Positions 17,653-27,869 are shown, numbered from the stretch's first letter. The stretch is 64,000 nucleotides of DNA from Sphingobacterium alkalisoli (GCF_005049105.1 NZ_SUKA01000002.1:558001-622000); one strand, 5' to 3'. Notes: generated by a model not told the origin, from the sequence alone. Numbers and translations are program-made.

Positions 17653-18831
17653 TTATTCGTATATGAATTCACCATATGGCGAACTAATGGTAACCTTTTT
17701 TTTGTCTGAGGCTTCTACACGACCGATAATTTGAGCAGGAATACCGAAAGAGTCCGAAATGGCAATGATATCGGCAGCAACCTCTTCCGAGACGTATAGC
17801 TCCATGCGATGGCCCATATTGAAAACTTTATACATCTCCTTCCAATCTGTATTCGATTGTTTTTGAATAAGGTCAAATAACGGAGGAAGAGGGAATAAGT
17901 TATCTTTAATGATATGCATACTGTTTATAAAGTGTAGTACTTTCGTCTGCGCTCCGCCTGAACAATGTACCAGACCATCGATTTGTTTACGGTATTTGTC
18001 TAATATCTTTTTGATAACAGGAGCGTAGGTACGGGTAGGCGAAAGAATCAATTGTCCAGCTGTGATCTGCTCTCCGGTTTCCACCGTTATTTTGTCAGTC
18101 AACGCTTTTCCACCTGAGAATACGAGTTCATAAGGTACAGCAGGATCATAGCTTTCTGGATATTTCTCAGCTACTGCTTTATTAAACACATCGTGGCGTG
18201 CCGAGGTTAGTCCATTTGACCCCATTCCACCATTGTACGCTCTTTCGTAAGTAGCTTGGCCATTCGAGGCTAAGCCTACAATTACATTTCCAGGCTTAAT
18301 GTTGTGGTTAGAAATCACATCTTCACGTTTCATTCGGCATGTTACCGTACTGTCTACGATAATCGTACGCACCAAATCTCCAACATCAGCAGTTTCCCCC
18401 CCGGTGGAAAAGATACCGATACCTAATTCGCGTAATTCTGCCAGTATTTCTTCCGTACCATTGATAATTTCTGCAATAACTTCCCCAGGAATGAGATTTT
18501 TATTACGTCCAATGGTCGAAGATAGCAGGATATTGTCGATAGCACCAACACAGATTAAGTCATCTATATTCATGATGATTGCATCTTGAGCAATGCCACG
18601 CCATACAGAAGTGTCTCCTGTTTCTTTCCAATACACGTAGGCCAAAGACGATTTCGTGCCCGCCCCATCTGCATGCATAATGTTACACCACTCCACATCT
18701 CCGCCTAATATATCTGGTATAATCTTACAAAAAGCTTGAGGATAAAGACCTTTGTCGATATTTTTTATAGCATTGTGTACATCCTCTTTACCAGCGGATA
18801 CACCTCTTTGATTGTATTTTAAATCTGACAT
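17653..18831 (-). CDS. purM: Phosphoribosylformylglycinamidine cyclo-ligase (AIR synthase)
   Basis: From the ATG at 18831 the protein has 392 residues beginning SDLKYNQRGVSAGKEDV. It shows PurM/PurL-fold motifs: HADGAGTKSSLAY, AQDAIIMNIDDLICVGA, STGGETADVGDLVRT, IVGLASNGQATYE and the late HCSGGAQTKV and FNMGHRMELYV. It makes aminoimidazole ribotide, step five of purine synthesis. Upstream in-frame codons to 18906 are not part of the family start. The form is the longer Bacteroidota PurM (about 390 rather than 345 residues). It heads the operon with the retropepsin and rimK. Confidence 0.93.
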   Translation of the reverse strand: MSDLKYNQRGVSAGKEDVHNAIKNIDKGLYPQAFCKIIPDILGGDVEWCNIMHADGAGTKSSLAYVYWKETGDTSVWRGIAQDAIIMNIDDLICVGAIDNILLSSTIGRNKNLIPGEVIAEIINGTEEILAELRELGIGIFSTGGETADVGDLVRTIIVDSTVTCRMKREDVISNHNIKPGNVIVGLASNGQATYERAYNGGMGSNGLTSARHDVFNKAVAEKYPESYDPAVPYELVFSGGKALTDKITVETGEQITAGQLILSPTRTYAPVIKKILDKYRKQIDGLVHCSGGAQTKVLHFINSMHIIKDNLFPLPPLFDLIQKQSNTDWKEMYKVFNMGHRMELYVSEEVAADIIAISDSFGIPAQIIGRVEASDKKKVTISSPYGEFIYE

Positions 18832-18838
18832 TTCAGTG

Positions 18839-18846
18839 CAAAAATA
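18839..18846 (-). promoter_or_regulatory. Candidate -7 element for purM
   Basis: The minus strand reads TATTTTTG (TAnnTTTG), only 7 bases before the purM ATG at 18831, so the transcript would have almost no leader. No convincing -33 element at 19 bases. Confidence 0.35.
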
Positions 18847-19047
18847 AACAAACTGAACGACTATTGGTAAACTTTTTATTCTCCCCTTGTGCCACTTGTT
18901 TCCCACATCAGCAACGCATGCTTACACACTCCGTATTTTCGAAGTTTTTTGTCAGGCGGTATCGTCAATTGTGTCATCTGTTCGTGCGTTAAGATGGAAT
19001 AAAAGGTCCTCAATAAATTATTGTTAATATATAGAGAGGTCATACCG

Positions 19048-19527
19048 CTAATTTCTAATAACTGACCATGCTGTCACTAATTTTTCTAATGTAAATTTTG
19101 CATTGGCCGGACTGGTACTCGGTAAGGTATGGTAGCTGATTTGAGGTATACGTTGGAAATACTTGTCATATAACTTTTGTGCCTTTTGTCCGTTGAAACA
19201 GATCTTTTTTACAAAAACGTGCTTTTTTAGTATATCGTGAATGATATTTGGATGTTCATTTGATATGGCCGTATCCATACTTCCTTGTCTTATTGCTGTT
19301 GCACAAACGTCCCATAGTGCAATCTTATTCTTATATAACAGGTCTATCCTGTCCTTATAATCTATCGAAAACTCTTCGTTTGTTAATCGGAATAATACCT
19401 TCCAAAATCGATTTTGAGGATGCGCATAATATTGTTGATACGCTATAGAAAGATCGCCGGGCAAGGAACCTAAAATCAGTACAGTAGCTTCCATATGCAA
19501 TATAGGAGGGAAGGATTGTTTGATCAT
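19048..19527 (-). CDS. DNA-deoxyinosine / uracil-DNA glycosylase superfamily protein
   Basis: The 159-residue protein has the UDG-fold motifs LILGSLPGDLS, then YYAHPQNRFWKVL, ICFNGQKAQ and LPSTSPANA. This combination resembles the small hypoxanthine-DNA glycosylase group (TIGR04274 type) rather than classical Ung. It should excise deaminated bases and start base-excision repair. It is a single gene between purM and rnhA, both on the same strand. Substrate range (hypoxanthine or uracil) is inferred. Confidence 0.85.
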   Translation of the reverse strand: MIKQSFPPILHMEATVLILGSLPGDLSIAYQQYYAHPQNRFWKVLFRLTNEEFSIDYKDRIDLLYKNKIALWDVCATAIRQGSMDTAISNEHPNIIHDILKKHVFVKKICFNGQKAQKLYDKYFQRIPQISYHTLPSTSPANAKFTLEKLVTAWSVIRN

Positions 19528-19632
19528 CTTTTATATTGTAAATTATATAAGATCCGTAAAAAAGCGAATGACCCCTTATTTTAAGATATCTTTGAGATAC
19601 AAGAGTAGAACGGTGTTCTTGTTTGATTATTG

Positions 19633-20133
19633 CTAGCGGGCAATCTGTTCTTCCATTTCGAAGACTGAATCAATTTTCCAATTTGTTTTATCTTTAGAGG
19701 CTGCTACCGCCAACTGATCACAACGCTCGTTTAAAGGATGGCCAGAATGTCCCTTTACCCACACTAAATTTACATCGTGAAGTTTGTATGATTGTATTAA
19801 TCGCATCCAAAGGTCTTTGTTTTTCTTTCCTTGAAAGCCTTTTTGGATCCAACCATATACCCACCTCTTTTCGATCGCATCAATGACATATTTCGAATCA
19901 GAGAATATGGTCACTTTTTGTTTTATATTCCTTAGCGCTTCTAGTCCAACTATTACGGCCAGCAATTCCATACGATTGTTGGTCGTTTTTCTAAAACCGC
20001 CCGAAAACTCTTTTTCGATTAGTTTTCCTTGAAATTCAGGATTCAAACCTTGATATACCGTTCTTAAAATCGTTCCGTATCCTCCTGGACCGGGATTTCC
20101 GCTTGAGGCTCCGTCTGTATATAATTCAATCAT
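19633..20133 (-). CDS. rnhA: Ribonuclease HI
   Basis: The 166-residue protein begins IELYTDGASSGNPGPGGYG. The catalytic acidic residues are Asp7, Glu56 (NNRMELL), Asp79 (FSDSKYV) and Asp139 (NERCDQLA), with the assisting His129 in KGHSGH. The basic handle region KRWVYGWIQKGFQGKKNKDLW is present. It cleaves RNA in RNA-DNA hybrids. A TATTTTTG element on the minus strand at 20139-20146 is 5 bases before the ATG. Confidence 0.96.
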   Translation of the reverse strand: MIELYTDGASSGNPGPGGYGTILRTVYQGLNPEFQGKLIEKEFSGGFRKTTNNRMELLAVIVGLEALRNIKQKVTIFSDSKYVIDAIEKRWVYGWIQKGFQGKKNKDLWMRLIQSYKLHDVNLVWVKGHSGHPLNERCDQLAVAASKDKTNWKIDSVFEMEEQIAR

Positions 20134-20138
20134 CCGTA

Positions 20139-20146
20139 CAAAAATA
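20139..20146 (-). promoter_or_regulatory. Candidate -7 element for rnhA
   Basis: The minus strand reads TATTTTTG five bases before the ATG at 20133. If used, the transcript would be leaderless or nearly so. The -33 position is not convincing. Confidence 0.3.
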
Positions 20147-20296
20147 CACTTAATCTGAATATAATAATCTCTTATGGATATAAATGAAAGAATAATCTAC
20201 ATATACTTAATGAGATTATAATTGCAAATAGAAGCGAATTATCAGAGTTTGAAAATGCTATAAATTTGATTATTTTCACAGATTAAATAATCATGT

Positions 20297-22126
20297 ATGA
20301 ATCTACGCAAACTCTTTACCGGACTCTCGTTTTTAGTGTTAAGTCTGGGGATAAATCTGCAGGCTCAGAACAATTCGGAAAGGAAGATGGAATGGTTTGA
20401 AGACGCAAAGCTTGGTATATTTATTCATTGGGGTATATATTCCGTTAATGGTATATCTGAGTCATGGGCGTTTTTTAATAATTATATTAGTCATGCAAAT
20501 TACATGAAGCAATTAGATGGCTTTACAGCTTCTAATTACAATCCAGCGGAATGGGTGGATCTGATTCAAAAATCTGGTGCCAAGTATACCGTCATCACAA
20601 CGAAACATCATGATGGAGTATCCTTATGGGATAGTAAAGCCCAACATGCCATTACTACGGTACAAAATGCTGCTGCAAAAAGAGATCTATTAACACCTTT
20701 TGTTTCTGCTTTAAAAAAAACAGACTTAAAAACGGGCTTATACTACTCGCTTCCCGATTGGAGCCACCCATGGTATAATGTCTATACGCGTACAAAAAAA
20801 CGCTATAGTCTTGAAGATGAGCCGCAGCGGTGGACTGATTTTGTCGATTATTATCAATTACAACTTTGGGAGCTTTGTAATGCCTACGAACCTGATCTGA
20901 TTTGGTTTGATGGTGATTGGGAACATACTTCTGAAGAGTGGAAGGCTTCACAAACTCTATCACGTTTGAGATCCCATAACCCGGATATTATTATTAATTC
21001 CAGGTTGAATCATCACGGAGATTATGAAACTCCAGAACAGGGGGTACCTGTCACTAGACCGAAGAATAGATATTGGGAATTGTGTTATACAATGAACGAC
21101 TCGTGGGGATACCAGTCTTTTGATACACACTATAAAACTCCGAATATGATTGTTCGTACACTCGTTGAATGTATTGCGATGGGTGGAAATCTGCTGCTTG
21201 ATATCGGGCCAAAAGAAGACGGAACTATTCCTGAGCCACAAGTAGCCATATTGAAGGAACTGGGACGGTGGACTGCGAAACATAAAGAGGCTGTCTATGA
21301 AACCAGAGAGGGATTAGCATCGTTATTTTTAAGGGACCGGAATGCGTTTTCTAAAGATGGGAGGACTTTGTTTGTATATTTGGAAAATGTGAAAAATGAA
21401 ATCCACATAAGCGGGTTGCAAACGAAACCCAAATCAATTCGGATGATAGGGACATCTGAACCAATTATTCCTAATTATGATGGATATCAGTTGCGTCTTT
21501 CATTACCCCATAGCAATTTTGACCCCGCTGTTACAGTTGTTGCTATTGAATTTGATGAAAAGCCTGAATTCCGCCTCGACACAGTTAAAGATGTACCCAC
21601 GGTGCAAGGAGTTTTGAATATGGAGGATGCTTCACAATCTATTTCAATGTTAGCTAAATGGACTGATGCTGGAGCAAATCTGTTAAAAGGTAAATTAAGA
21701 AGTGATGGGAGTGAAATAGATAGCACTTTAAAATTTGGAAATAAAAGTTTAAAGGAATGGGTATTGAAACACGCAGAAGTATTGCATAATGCGCATGCTG
21801 GTATAGAATCTGGACATTACACAGGGATGACAGCTCTTTCAGAAGATAAACAGACCTTGTATTTGTTTGTCGAAGGTAAGCCGACAGGACCTCTAGCAGT
21901 AAAGGGATTGAAAAATAGTATAGCGCGTATTCGCATTGTGGGCGAAGGTTCCATGCTAGGTCATGATATTTTCAATAAATTGTATTGGTCACCTGTTCCT
22001 GGTATCGTATATATAAACCTGCCAGAATCTAGATTGGATAATGATATAACTGTTGTTGCAGTTTTATTAGATAAATATATTGAATTATACCGTGAGGATG
22101 TGGGAGCTATAGAAAGTAATTTGTAG
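20297..22126 (+). CDS. Secreted alpha-L-fucosidase, GH29
   Basis: The 609-residue protein has a signal peptide ending near NLQAQ. The GH29 barrel follows with KLGIFIHWGIYSV, YTVITTKHHDGVSLWDS, YYSLPDWSHP, LIWFDGDW (likely nucleophile Asp205), and LLLDIGPKEDGTIP. A C-terminal beta-sandwich of about 230 residues (380-609) is longer than in minimal GH29 proteins. It releases alpha-L-fucose from glycans in the periplasm or outside. It stands alone, convergent with the FUSC gene; no SusCD pair is adjacent. Confidence 0.92.
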   Translation: MNLRKLFTGLSFLVLSLGINLQAQNNSERKMEWFEDAKLGIFIHWGIYSVNGISESWAFFNNYISHANYMKQLDGFTASNYNPAEWVDLIQKSGAKYTVITTKHHDGVSLWDSKAQHAITTVQNAAAKRDLLTPFVSALKKTDLKTGLYYSLPDWSHPWYNVYTRTKKRYSLEDEPQRWTDFVDYYQLQLWELCNAYEPDLIWFDGDWEHTSEEWKASQTLSRLRSHNPDIIINSRLNHHGDYETPEQGVPVTRPKNRYWELCYTMNDSWGYQSFDTHYKTPNMIVRTLVECIAMGGNLLLDIGPKEDGTIPEPQVAILKELGRWTAKHKEAVYETREGLASLFLRDRNAFSKDGRTLFVYLENVKNEIHISGLQTKPKSIRMIGTSEPIIPNYDGYQLRLSLPHSNFDPAVTVVAIEFDEKPEFRLDTVKDVPTVQGVLNMEDASQSISMLAKWTDAGANLLKGKLRSDGSEIDSTLKFGNKSLKEWVLKHAEVLHNAHAGIESGHYTGMTALSEDKQTLYLFVEGKPTGPLAVKGLKNSIARIRIVGEGSMLGHDIFNKLYWSPVPGIVYINLPESRLDNDITVVAVLLDKYIELYREDVGAIESNL

Positions 22127-22137
22127 ATATAGATTTT

Positions 22138-22647
22138 CTAATATTTAATTCCGTATTTGCGTTTAAAATAACGGAAAATTATGGACGTAAATACCACTAT
22201 TAATAAACCTACTATACACCCCAAACCCACCGATAGAAAACGGAAAATTGGTGTAATATTCATAGCAGTGTGGTGCGGCTGAACCATAATGATTAACAGC
22301 GCTACTACTGCCACTCGAGCCATATTCATTACATGAAATAGTCGACAAACTATGATAGTCAATATTATTCCAATAATAATATTGTAAATGTTTGATTCGT
22401 GTACGAACAGACATGCCATTGCTACAGAAGAACCAATAAGGTTGGATTTAAACCGTTCAATAGATAAGCGCCTCGAATCTTTTTCTTCAGGAGATATAAC
22501 TAGAATAATGGATAATAGCGTCCAGAATAGTTCGAATTGAGGGTAGGAATTGTACAAAGAGAAACCTACCAAGAAACCAATAAGACATCGTAAGGTATAA
22601 ACTAATAAAGGCGAAGAAACGAATCGTTTGATGAATTTGTCAATCAT
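22138..22647 (-). CDS. FUSC-family inner-membrane protein
   Basis: Starting at the ATG at 22647 the protein has 169 residues with four to five hydrophobic helices and the segment FWTLLSIILVISPEEKDSRRLSIERFKSNLIG. This resembles the FUSC / aromatic acid exporter membrane half (W...lv..P....s..R..gn.iG). The TTG at 22662 would add five residues and is less likely. FUSC proteins are linked with efflux of aromatic or fusaric-type acids, but short single-domain members have no established substrate. It is downstream of lon and separated from it by a hairpin. Confidence 0.68.
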   Translation of the reverse strand: MIDKFIKRFVSSPLLVYTLRCLIGFLVGFSLYNSYPQFELFWTLLSIILVISPEEKDSRRLSIERFKSNLIGSSVAMACLFVHESNIYNIIIGIILTIIVCRLFHVMNMARVAVVALLIIMVQPHHTAMNITPIFRFLSVGLGCIVGLLIVVFTSIIFRYFKRKYGIKY

Positions 22648-22708
22648 ATCACTACGATACAAAATTAGCTTTTCTTTTGGAAGAATGGCTTACATATTAT
22701 TTTTATTT

Positions 22709-22743
22709 GGAAAGCCATCAAAACTTATTTTTGATGGCTTTCC
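22709..22743. terminator. 15-bp perfect hairpin downstream of lon
   Basis: The arms GGAAAGCCATCAAAA (22709-22723) and its complement (22729-22743) are perfect with a 5-base loop. It begins 5 bases after the lon stop on the minus strand. The minus-strand T run after the stem is poor, so it may be a weak terminator or 3-prime stabiliser. Confidence 0.7.
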
Positions 22744-22748
22744 AACTT

Positions 22749-25220
22749 TTATTTCTTCTCGGCAGATTCTCTTTCTAGAACTTTAGCATTTTTCACTTTA
22801 TTTTTGAGCAAAGCTAACTCAATTACTTCTGACATCTCACTTACATAATGAAATGTAAGATCTTTAATATAATCTTCTTTTATTTCTACGATATCCTTTT
22901 TATTGGATTTGCACAGGATGATTTCCTTAATGTTAGCACGTTTTGCGGCAAGTATTTTTTCTTTAATCCCCCCCACAGGCAATACTTTTCCCCGAAGTGT
23001 AATTTCTCCAGTCATTGCTAACTTCTCCTTTACTTTGCGCTGTGTAAATAGAGAAGTCAATGCGGTAAGCATGGTGATACCCGCCGAAGGTCCATCTTTC
23101 GGTGTGGCTCCTGCGGGAACGTGCACATTCACGTCCCATTGATCAAATATGCCGTAATCAATACCAAATTCTTCTGCATGCGAGCGAAGATAAGCCATCG
23201 CAATAGCTGCGGATTCCTTCATCACATCACCTAAGTTACCCGTTAAGCTCAACTTGCCTTTTCCTGGACTCAAGCTCGATTCAATAAATAAGATGTCGCC
23301 ACCTACTGAAGTCCAAGCCAATCCAGTAACAACGCCTGCTACTTCATTATTTTCGTAAAGATCCTTGTCGAAAATTGGTGCACCTAATATCTCTTCCACG
23401 ATAGGGGCGGATATACTTGCGTTATAGGGTTTTTCCATCACGATCTTAGTTGCTATACCGCGTACTACAGAGCCTATTTTCTTTTCTAAGCCCCGCACAC
23501 CAGATTCTCTTGTATACTCCTCAATTATTTTTTCAATAACTTTAGGAGATAATGATACATCTTTGGTGTTCAGACCATGCATTTCACGTTGTTTTGGTAA
23601 TAGATGCTTTTTTGCAATCTCTATTTTTTCTTCAATCGTATAGCCGTTTACTTCGATAATTTCCATCCGATCAAGCAATGCTGGTTGGACGGAATTTAAT
23701 GAATTTGCTGTTGCAATGAACATCACTTTAGACAGATCGTATTCCATTTCTACGTAGTGGTCATAGAAATTAGTGTTTTGTTCCGGATCTAATACCTCCA
23801 ATAAAGCAGATGATGGGTCGCCTTTAAAGTCAGAGCCTATTTTATCTATTTCATCTAATACAAAAACTGGGTTTGAGGTTCCTGCTTTTTTTAGTGACTG
23901 AATGATACGACCGGGCATCGCACCAATATAGGTCTTACGATGGCCGCGAATTTCAGCTTCATCACGTACTCCCCCCAACGCCATACGCGTATATTTTCTT
24001 CCTAGTGCACGTGCGATAGACTTTCCTAGAGAAGTTTTTCCTACTCCAGGAGGGCCGACCAAACAAAGTATAGGCGCTTTCATATTGTTTTTAAGTTTCA
24101 ATACGGCGAGGTATTCTATAATACGTTGTTTTACCTTTTCTAGTCCGTAGTGATCCTTATCTAATATCTTAATGGCACGGTTTAGGTCGAAATTATCCTT
24201 TGTGTATTCACCCCAAGGTAGATCCAAAAGCAATTCTAAATAGTTCAATTGTACAGAGTAATCGGCCGCAGCAGGGTTGATACGTGCTAATTTTTCACTT
24301 TCTTTATGAAAATGCTGCTTCAACTCTGGAGACCACTTTTTCGCTTTAGCTCTCTTTTTTAACTCTTCCATCTCTAAATCCGGTGTATTCCCACCTAATT
24401 CTTCTTGGATTGTTTTCAATTGTTGATTGAGATAATAATCACGTTGTTGCTTATCCAAATCTATCCGGACTTTGTTTTGGATCTGGTTTTTAAGCTCTAA
24501 CATCTGAATCTCAGTCGTCAAATGTTCCAATAATAATTTGGCACGTTTTACAAAATCTTTCATTTCCAAAAGATCCTGCTTGTCTATCATTTCAAGAGAT
24601 AAATTTGAAGATATAAAGTTCACTAGAAACGTAGGACTTTCGATGTTTTTTATCGCAATGCCAGCTTCGCTAGGGAGGTGAGGAGAAAGTTGAATCACTT
24701 GGAGCGCTAGCTCTTTGATGGAAGAAATCAACGCTTTAAACTCTTTGCTACTGGTTTTTGGTTTATCCTCTGGGAAACGTTCAACTTTTGCTTTAATATA
24801 AGGTTCTGATTGAATTAACTCTATAAGTTTGAAGCGCTGCTTACCTTGGATGATTACTGTGGTATTCCCGTCAGGCATTTGCAGGATTTTAATGATATTT
24901 GCTACTGTACCAACTTTGTATAGCTGATCAAAGTCTGGGTCTTCAATATTCATGTCCTTTTGAGAAATCACTCCAATAGTCCGATTTCCTTTATATGCGT
25001 CTTTTACCAGTTTGATAGACTTATCTCTTCCTACTGTAATCGGTATTACAACGCCCGGAAATAAAACGGTATTGCGAAGAGGAAGAATGGATAGGTCTTC
25101 AGGAATATCTGCTTTACTCATTTCGTCTTCATCTTGTTGACTTAGCAAAGGAAAGAATTCTGTATCTTCACTAATCATCGGTATAGCCTGGTTGAAGTCG
25201 AATGTGTCAAATTTGCTCAT
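22749..25220 (-). CDS. lon: ATP-dependent protease Lon
   Basis: The 823-residue protein has the N-terminal substrate-binding domain ([20 protein letters not shown]), a coiled-coil linker, AAA+ module with Walker [10 protein letters not shown] and Walker B VFVLDEID, and the C-terminal protease domain with the Ser-Lys dyad Ser712 (KDGPSAG) and Lys753 (GGIKEK). It degrades misfolded and regulatory proteins in the cytosol. Length is slightly above Escherichia coli Lon because of N- and C-terminal tails. It is divergent from a TPR protein gene. Confidence 0.98.
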   Translation of the reverse strand: MSKFDTFDFNQAIPMISEDTEFFPLLSQQDEDEMSKADIPEDLSILPLRNTVLFPGVVIPITVGRDKSIKLVKDAYKGNRTIGVISQKDMNIEDPDFDQLYKVGTVANIIKILQMPDGNTTVIIQGKQRFKLIELIQSEPYIKAKVERFPEDKPKTSSKEFKALISSIKELALQVIQLSPHLPSEAGIAIKNIESPTFLVNFISSNLSLEMIDKQDLLEMKDFVKRAKLLLEHLTTEIQMLELKNQIQNKVRIDLDKQQRDYYLNQQLKTIQEELGGNTPDLEMEELKKRAKAKKWSPELKQHFHKESEKLARINPAAADYSVQLNYLELLLDLPWGEYTKDNFDLNRAIKILDKDHYGLEKVKQRIIEYLAVLKLKNNMKAPILCLVGPPGVGKTSLGKSIARALGRKYTRMALGGVRDEAEIRGHRKTYIGAMPGRIIQSLKKAGTSNPVFVLDEIDKIGSDFKGDPSSALLEVLDPEQNTNFYDHYVEMEYDLSKVMFIATANSLNSVQPALLDRMEIIEVNGYTIEEKIEIAKKHLLPKQREMHGLNTKDVSLSPKVIEKIIEEYTRESGVRGLEKKIGSVVRGIATKIVMEKPYNASISAPIVEEILGAPIFDKDLYENNEVAGVVTGLAWTSVGGDILFIESSLSPGKGKLSLTGNLGDVMKESAAIAMAYLRSHAEEFGIDYGIFDQWDVNVHVPAGATPKDGPSAGITMLTALTSLFTQRKVKEKLAMTGEITLRGKVLPVGGIKEKILAAKRANIKEIILCKSNKKDIVEIKEDYIKDLTFHYVSEMSEVIELALLKNKVKNAKVLERESAEKK

Positions 25221-25527
25221 CTATATGTTATTTGATTAATCCGACAAGATGTCAGATTGTTTAGTATAAAATCTTTAATAAACTATGATTGCTTATAGTG
25301 CAAGTCGGATGCCAAGTTGAATATTTGGTATTATTTATGCTATATTAAATTCGATACTGCTAAAACGTCAGAAAACAATCTAGATTGGCATAATTTTCAT
25401 AAACGTAAAAATAGCGATTATCGAAGTAACAATGAAGAATGTGGAAATGTTTATAAATATTAATTGTTTGCTTAAACTTAATCCGGCATTTTTACTCTAT
25501 TACATATAAACTATATAAAATAAGGAT
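25221..25527. other. 307-base divergent intergenic region (lon / TPR gene)
   Basis: This region separates the lon start from the TPR gene start. It is AT-rich and has stops in all frames. A distant 7-bp inverted pair (ATCCGAC at 25239-25245, GTCGGAT at 25304-25310) is the only symmetric element noticed. No clear promoter match was found for either gene. Confidence 0.6.
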
Positions 25528-26196
25528 ATGAATTTAAAATTTGTGGGTACTCATTTAAGAACATTAAAACTCGGAATTGCTACCTTAGCGCTAGCAATAA
25601 CTACTATATCAGCCCACGCACAGCAAGAAGAACACAGTAATCCTAATGTCCGTCTTGGGCAAAAAGCGCTGTTAGATGGCGACTTTAGAAGCGCAGCCTC
25701 GCATTTAGAAAAAGCTCTTCCCGCAGAAAGTAAAGATCCCAATGTGTTGTATTTGTTAGGCTATTCACAATTTCATAATGGTGATTATGTGAAAGCCGCT
25801 TCATCATTTAGCAAAGTCATTGCTTTAGATAGCAAAAATGCAAACGCATACTATTATAAAGCAAAAGCAAATAATAATTTGGCCATTGCGAAAGAAAGTA
25901 AATTATCGTTAGCTCAAAAAGGACAGTTGTTAACTTCATCTATCGATGATTATACTAAAGCAATTGCTGTAAATGTGAATGACGCTAAATTATATCAAAA
26001 TCGTGCTATCGCTTATCGTGATCTAGGAATTTTAAAAGGTACTTCGGGAGCGGCAAATTATGATAAAGTAGCTGCAACAGATGCTTACAATAAAGCGATC
26101 GTAGATTACGAAAAAGTGTTGACTTACGATGCTGCTCGTAAAGATATCCAAACGGAAGTAAAAAAAGCAAAAGTGTATAGAGATAACTTAAAATAA
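25528..26196 (+). CDS. Secreted tetratricopeptide-repeat protein
   Basis: The 222-residue protein has a long signal peptide ending ISAHAQ. It then has at least three TPR units (around residues 42-75, 76-110, 118-150) with the spacing LGxxxxxxGDxxxAxxxxxKALxxxxxxAxxxYxLGxxxY. A protein scaffold role in the periplasm is likely; no enzyme motifs are visible. It is a single gene ending in a clear terminator. Confidence 0.8.
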   Translation: MNLKFVGTHLRTLKLGIATLALAITTISAHAQQEEHSNPNVRLGQKALLDGDFRSAASHLEKALPAESKDPNVLYLLGYSQFHNGDYVKAASSFSKVIALDSKNANAYYYKAKANNNLAIAKESKLSLAQKGQLLTSSIDDYTKAIAVNVNDAKLYQNRAIAYRDLGILKGTSGAANYDKVAATDAYNKAIVDYEKVLTYDAARKDIQTEVKKAKVYRDNLK

Positions 26197-26219
26197 GCTG
26201 TTCTTGTTTATGGTTAATC

Positions 26220-26251
26220 AGGCGAAAATATGTTGGTTTTCGCCTTTTTTT
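26220..26251 (+). terminator. Rho-independent terminator after TPR gene
   Basis: A 9-bp stem AGGCGAAAA (26220-26228) with TTTTCGCCT (26237-26245), 8-base loop, and a T run to 26251. Confidence 0.9.
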
Positions 26252-26434
26252 CTGAAAGCGTCTACTTCTCAAAGGCCATCAAGAACTTTCATTTCTGTTG
26301 GTGATTTAATGGACCATGAAAGTTTTGTTTATATCCCAACATTACCTAAGAAACCAATATTAGTTTATGTAATTCCTTTGCAATAGCTATATGCTTCCCA
26401 GCGCCCATAGGTGAGTTTTTTCAACTTTGTTTAC

Positions 26435-26442
26435 TATCTTTG
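26435..26442 (+). promoter_or_regulatory. Candidate -7 element for the HopJ-family gene
   Basis: TATCTTTG matches TAnnTTTG and lies 15 bases before the ATG at 26458. The expected -33 position is not TTTG. Confidence 0.45.
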
Positions 26443-26457
26443 CATACAAACAACGTT

Positions 26458-26769
26458 ATGATTCAGGAATTAATACAGCAATTACAGAATAAGAAGGCAA
26501 AATTTTCGGATGTATTAGCGTTTATCGATGAACGATACTCATATACTCCGACAGCTTTTACAAACGGTAAACAATATAATACTGAAAATGAAAATCAGGG
26601 TAGTGCAAAGGTTTTCTCTTTTGCACATATAAATGGTTTGTCAAAAGAGGATACTTTACTTTTATTCGCAGAACATCGAGACGCTGTATTGTCATCCCCT
26701 GATGGCACCGATCATCAAAACATTCGTCAATTTATTTTAAACGGGTGGGAAGGCGTGAAGCTTAGTTGA
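26458..26769 (+). CDS. HopJ type III effector family protein (conserved, unknown role)
   Basis: From the ATG at 26458 the protein has 103 residues. It shows the family pattern IDERYSYTPTAFTNGKQYNTENENQGSAKVF, then a DTLLLFAEHRDAVL helix and the end DHQNIRQFILNGWEGVKL. Despite the family name, members occur widely in bacteria without type III secretion and no secretion genes are seen here. The role is unknown. The upstream in-frame TTG at 26440 overlaps the likely promoter element and is rejected as the start. Confidence 0.85.
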   Translation: MIQELIQQLQNKKAKFSDVLAFIDERYSYTPTAFTNGKQYNTENENQGSAKVFSFAHINGLSKEDTLLLFAEHRDAVLSSPDGTDHQNIRQFILNGWEGVKLS

Positions 26770-26851
26770 GGTGTTTTATTAAATTTCTCTTCTTGATAAT
26801 TATGCATTAATCTGGCTTAGGAATTCAATTTGTTGAGTCAGTTTTTCCTAA

Positions 26852-27682
26852 TCATTGTGCATTTTGCAATTCTGAAATTACCAATTTTTTCATTTGTTGT
26901 AAAGCAGCGCTAGCGTTTGGATTTTCTGCTAATACAATATTGAGATTTTTCGGAACTATTTGCCAACTCACTCCAAATTGATCTTTGCACCACCCGCATT
27001 GACTTTCGGTACCATCGTGCGTAAATGTTTCCCAATAATAGTCTATTTCATCTTGATTTTCGCATTCGATAACAAATGATACCCCCTCATTGAAAGTGAA
27101 ATCTTGTGAAACAGCACTGTCCATCGCTCCAAATATGAAATCGTTAATAATAAATTGAGCATGCATAATTTGGTTTTGGATAGCGCCTTCTGAATAACGT
27201 TGAACTGCTCGTAACTCAAAATTTTTAAAAATGGATTGATAAAAAGAAAGCGCATTTTGACAATTCCCCTGTTGACTATACCCAAACATGAGTGTAGGGA
27301 TTATTTTTTGATGATTTACCTGGTCAATATTGCCCAGGTAAATCTGCCAGTTTACACCATATTGGTCTGAAACCCATGCGTACCTTTTACTGAACGGATA
27401 GCTCTTCAAAGGCATCAACACATTTCCTGCTGCGGTTATTTTGCTATACAGGTTATTTACTTCCTCTATCGTTTCACATACTACCATAAAGGAGATTGAG
27501 GGGTTTGGTAAATATAGTGGTCCACCATTTATTCCAATAAAATGTAGACCTCCAATGTTGGCGCTTACGACAACCGGGGTCACGTCAAGGATTTCACTTC
27601 CTGAAAATAAGGTAGTATAAAATTCCAAAGCTTCTTTAGCTTTGTCGTCAAACCAAAGAGCAGGGTAAATTTCCTTTTTCAT
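26852..27682 (-). CDS. Tandem VOC / PhnB-like protein
   Basis: From the ATG at 27682 the protein has 276 residues made of two PhnB-type VOC domains. The first covers about 1-130 (IYPALWFDDKAKEALEFYTTLFSGSEI, YAWVSDQYGVNWQIYL). The second covers about 133-265 (IIPTLMFGYSQQGNCQNALSFYQSIF, ESQCGWCKDQFGVSWQIVP). These folds bind small hydrophobic or metal ligands; the old label 3-demethylubiquinone methyltransferase has no support here. Nineteen upstream in-frame codons to 27739 are not conserved-looking. It belongs to a local run of VOC, DoxX and SRPBCC genes. Confidence 0.82.
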   Translation of the reverse strand: MKKEIYPALWFDDKAKEALEFYTTLFSGSEILDVTPVVVSANIGGLHFIGINGGPLYLPNPSISFMVVCETIEEVNNLYSKITAAGNVLMPLKSYPFSKRYAWVSDQYGVNWQIYLGNIDQVNHQKIIPTLMFGYSQQGNCQNALSFYQSIFKNFELRAVQRYSEGAIQNQIMHAQFIINDFIFGAMDSAVSQDFTFNEGVSFVIECENQDEIDYYWETFTHDGTESQCGWCKDQFGVSWQIVPKNLNIVLAENPNASAALQQMKKLVISELQNAQ

Positions 27683-27869
27683 GTTTTTTTCGGCAAAAGA
27701 ACTATAACATTTAGCCAAGAAAATCAAATCGTATATCATCAGGTATATTGATAAGGGGTGTCTACAAGGCCGCGCAAGATTGATTTACGAGATCTGTTGA
27801 CTGTTTGAATCTCGAATACTAGATTTCTCTAACAATAGTATGCTCAGAAAAAGAGAATTTTAGTAATCG

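Noticed and set aside
25239..25310. ATCCGAC/GTCGGAT inverted pair upstream of lon
   Set aside because: Arms are only 7 bp with a 58-base spacer, which is expected by chance in AT-rich intergenic DNA of this length often enough to ignore.
26458..26769. Type III effector suggested by the HopJ family name
   Set aside because: The family is widespread in bacteria without type III secretion and no secretion genes are in the window.
26817..26851. TTAGGAA/TTCCTAA pair between HopJ and VOC genes
   Set aside because: A 7-bp stem with a 21-base loop is too weak to call a terminator.
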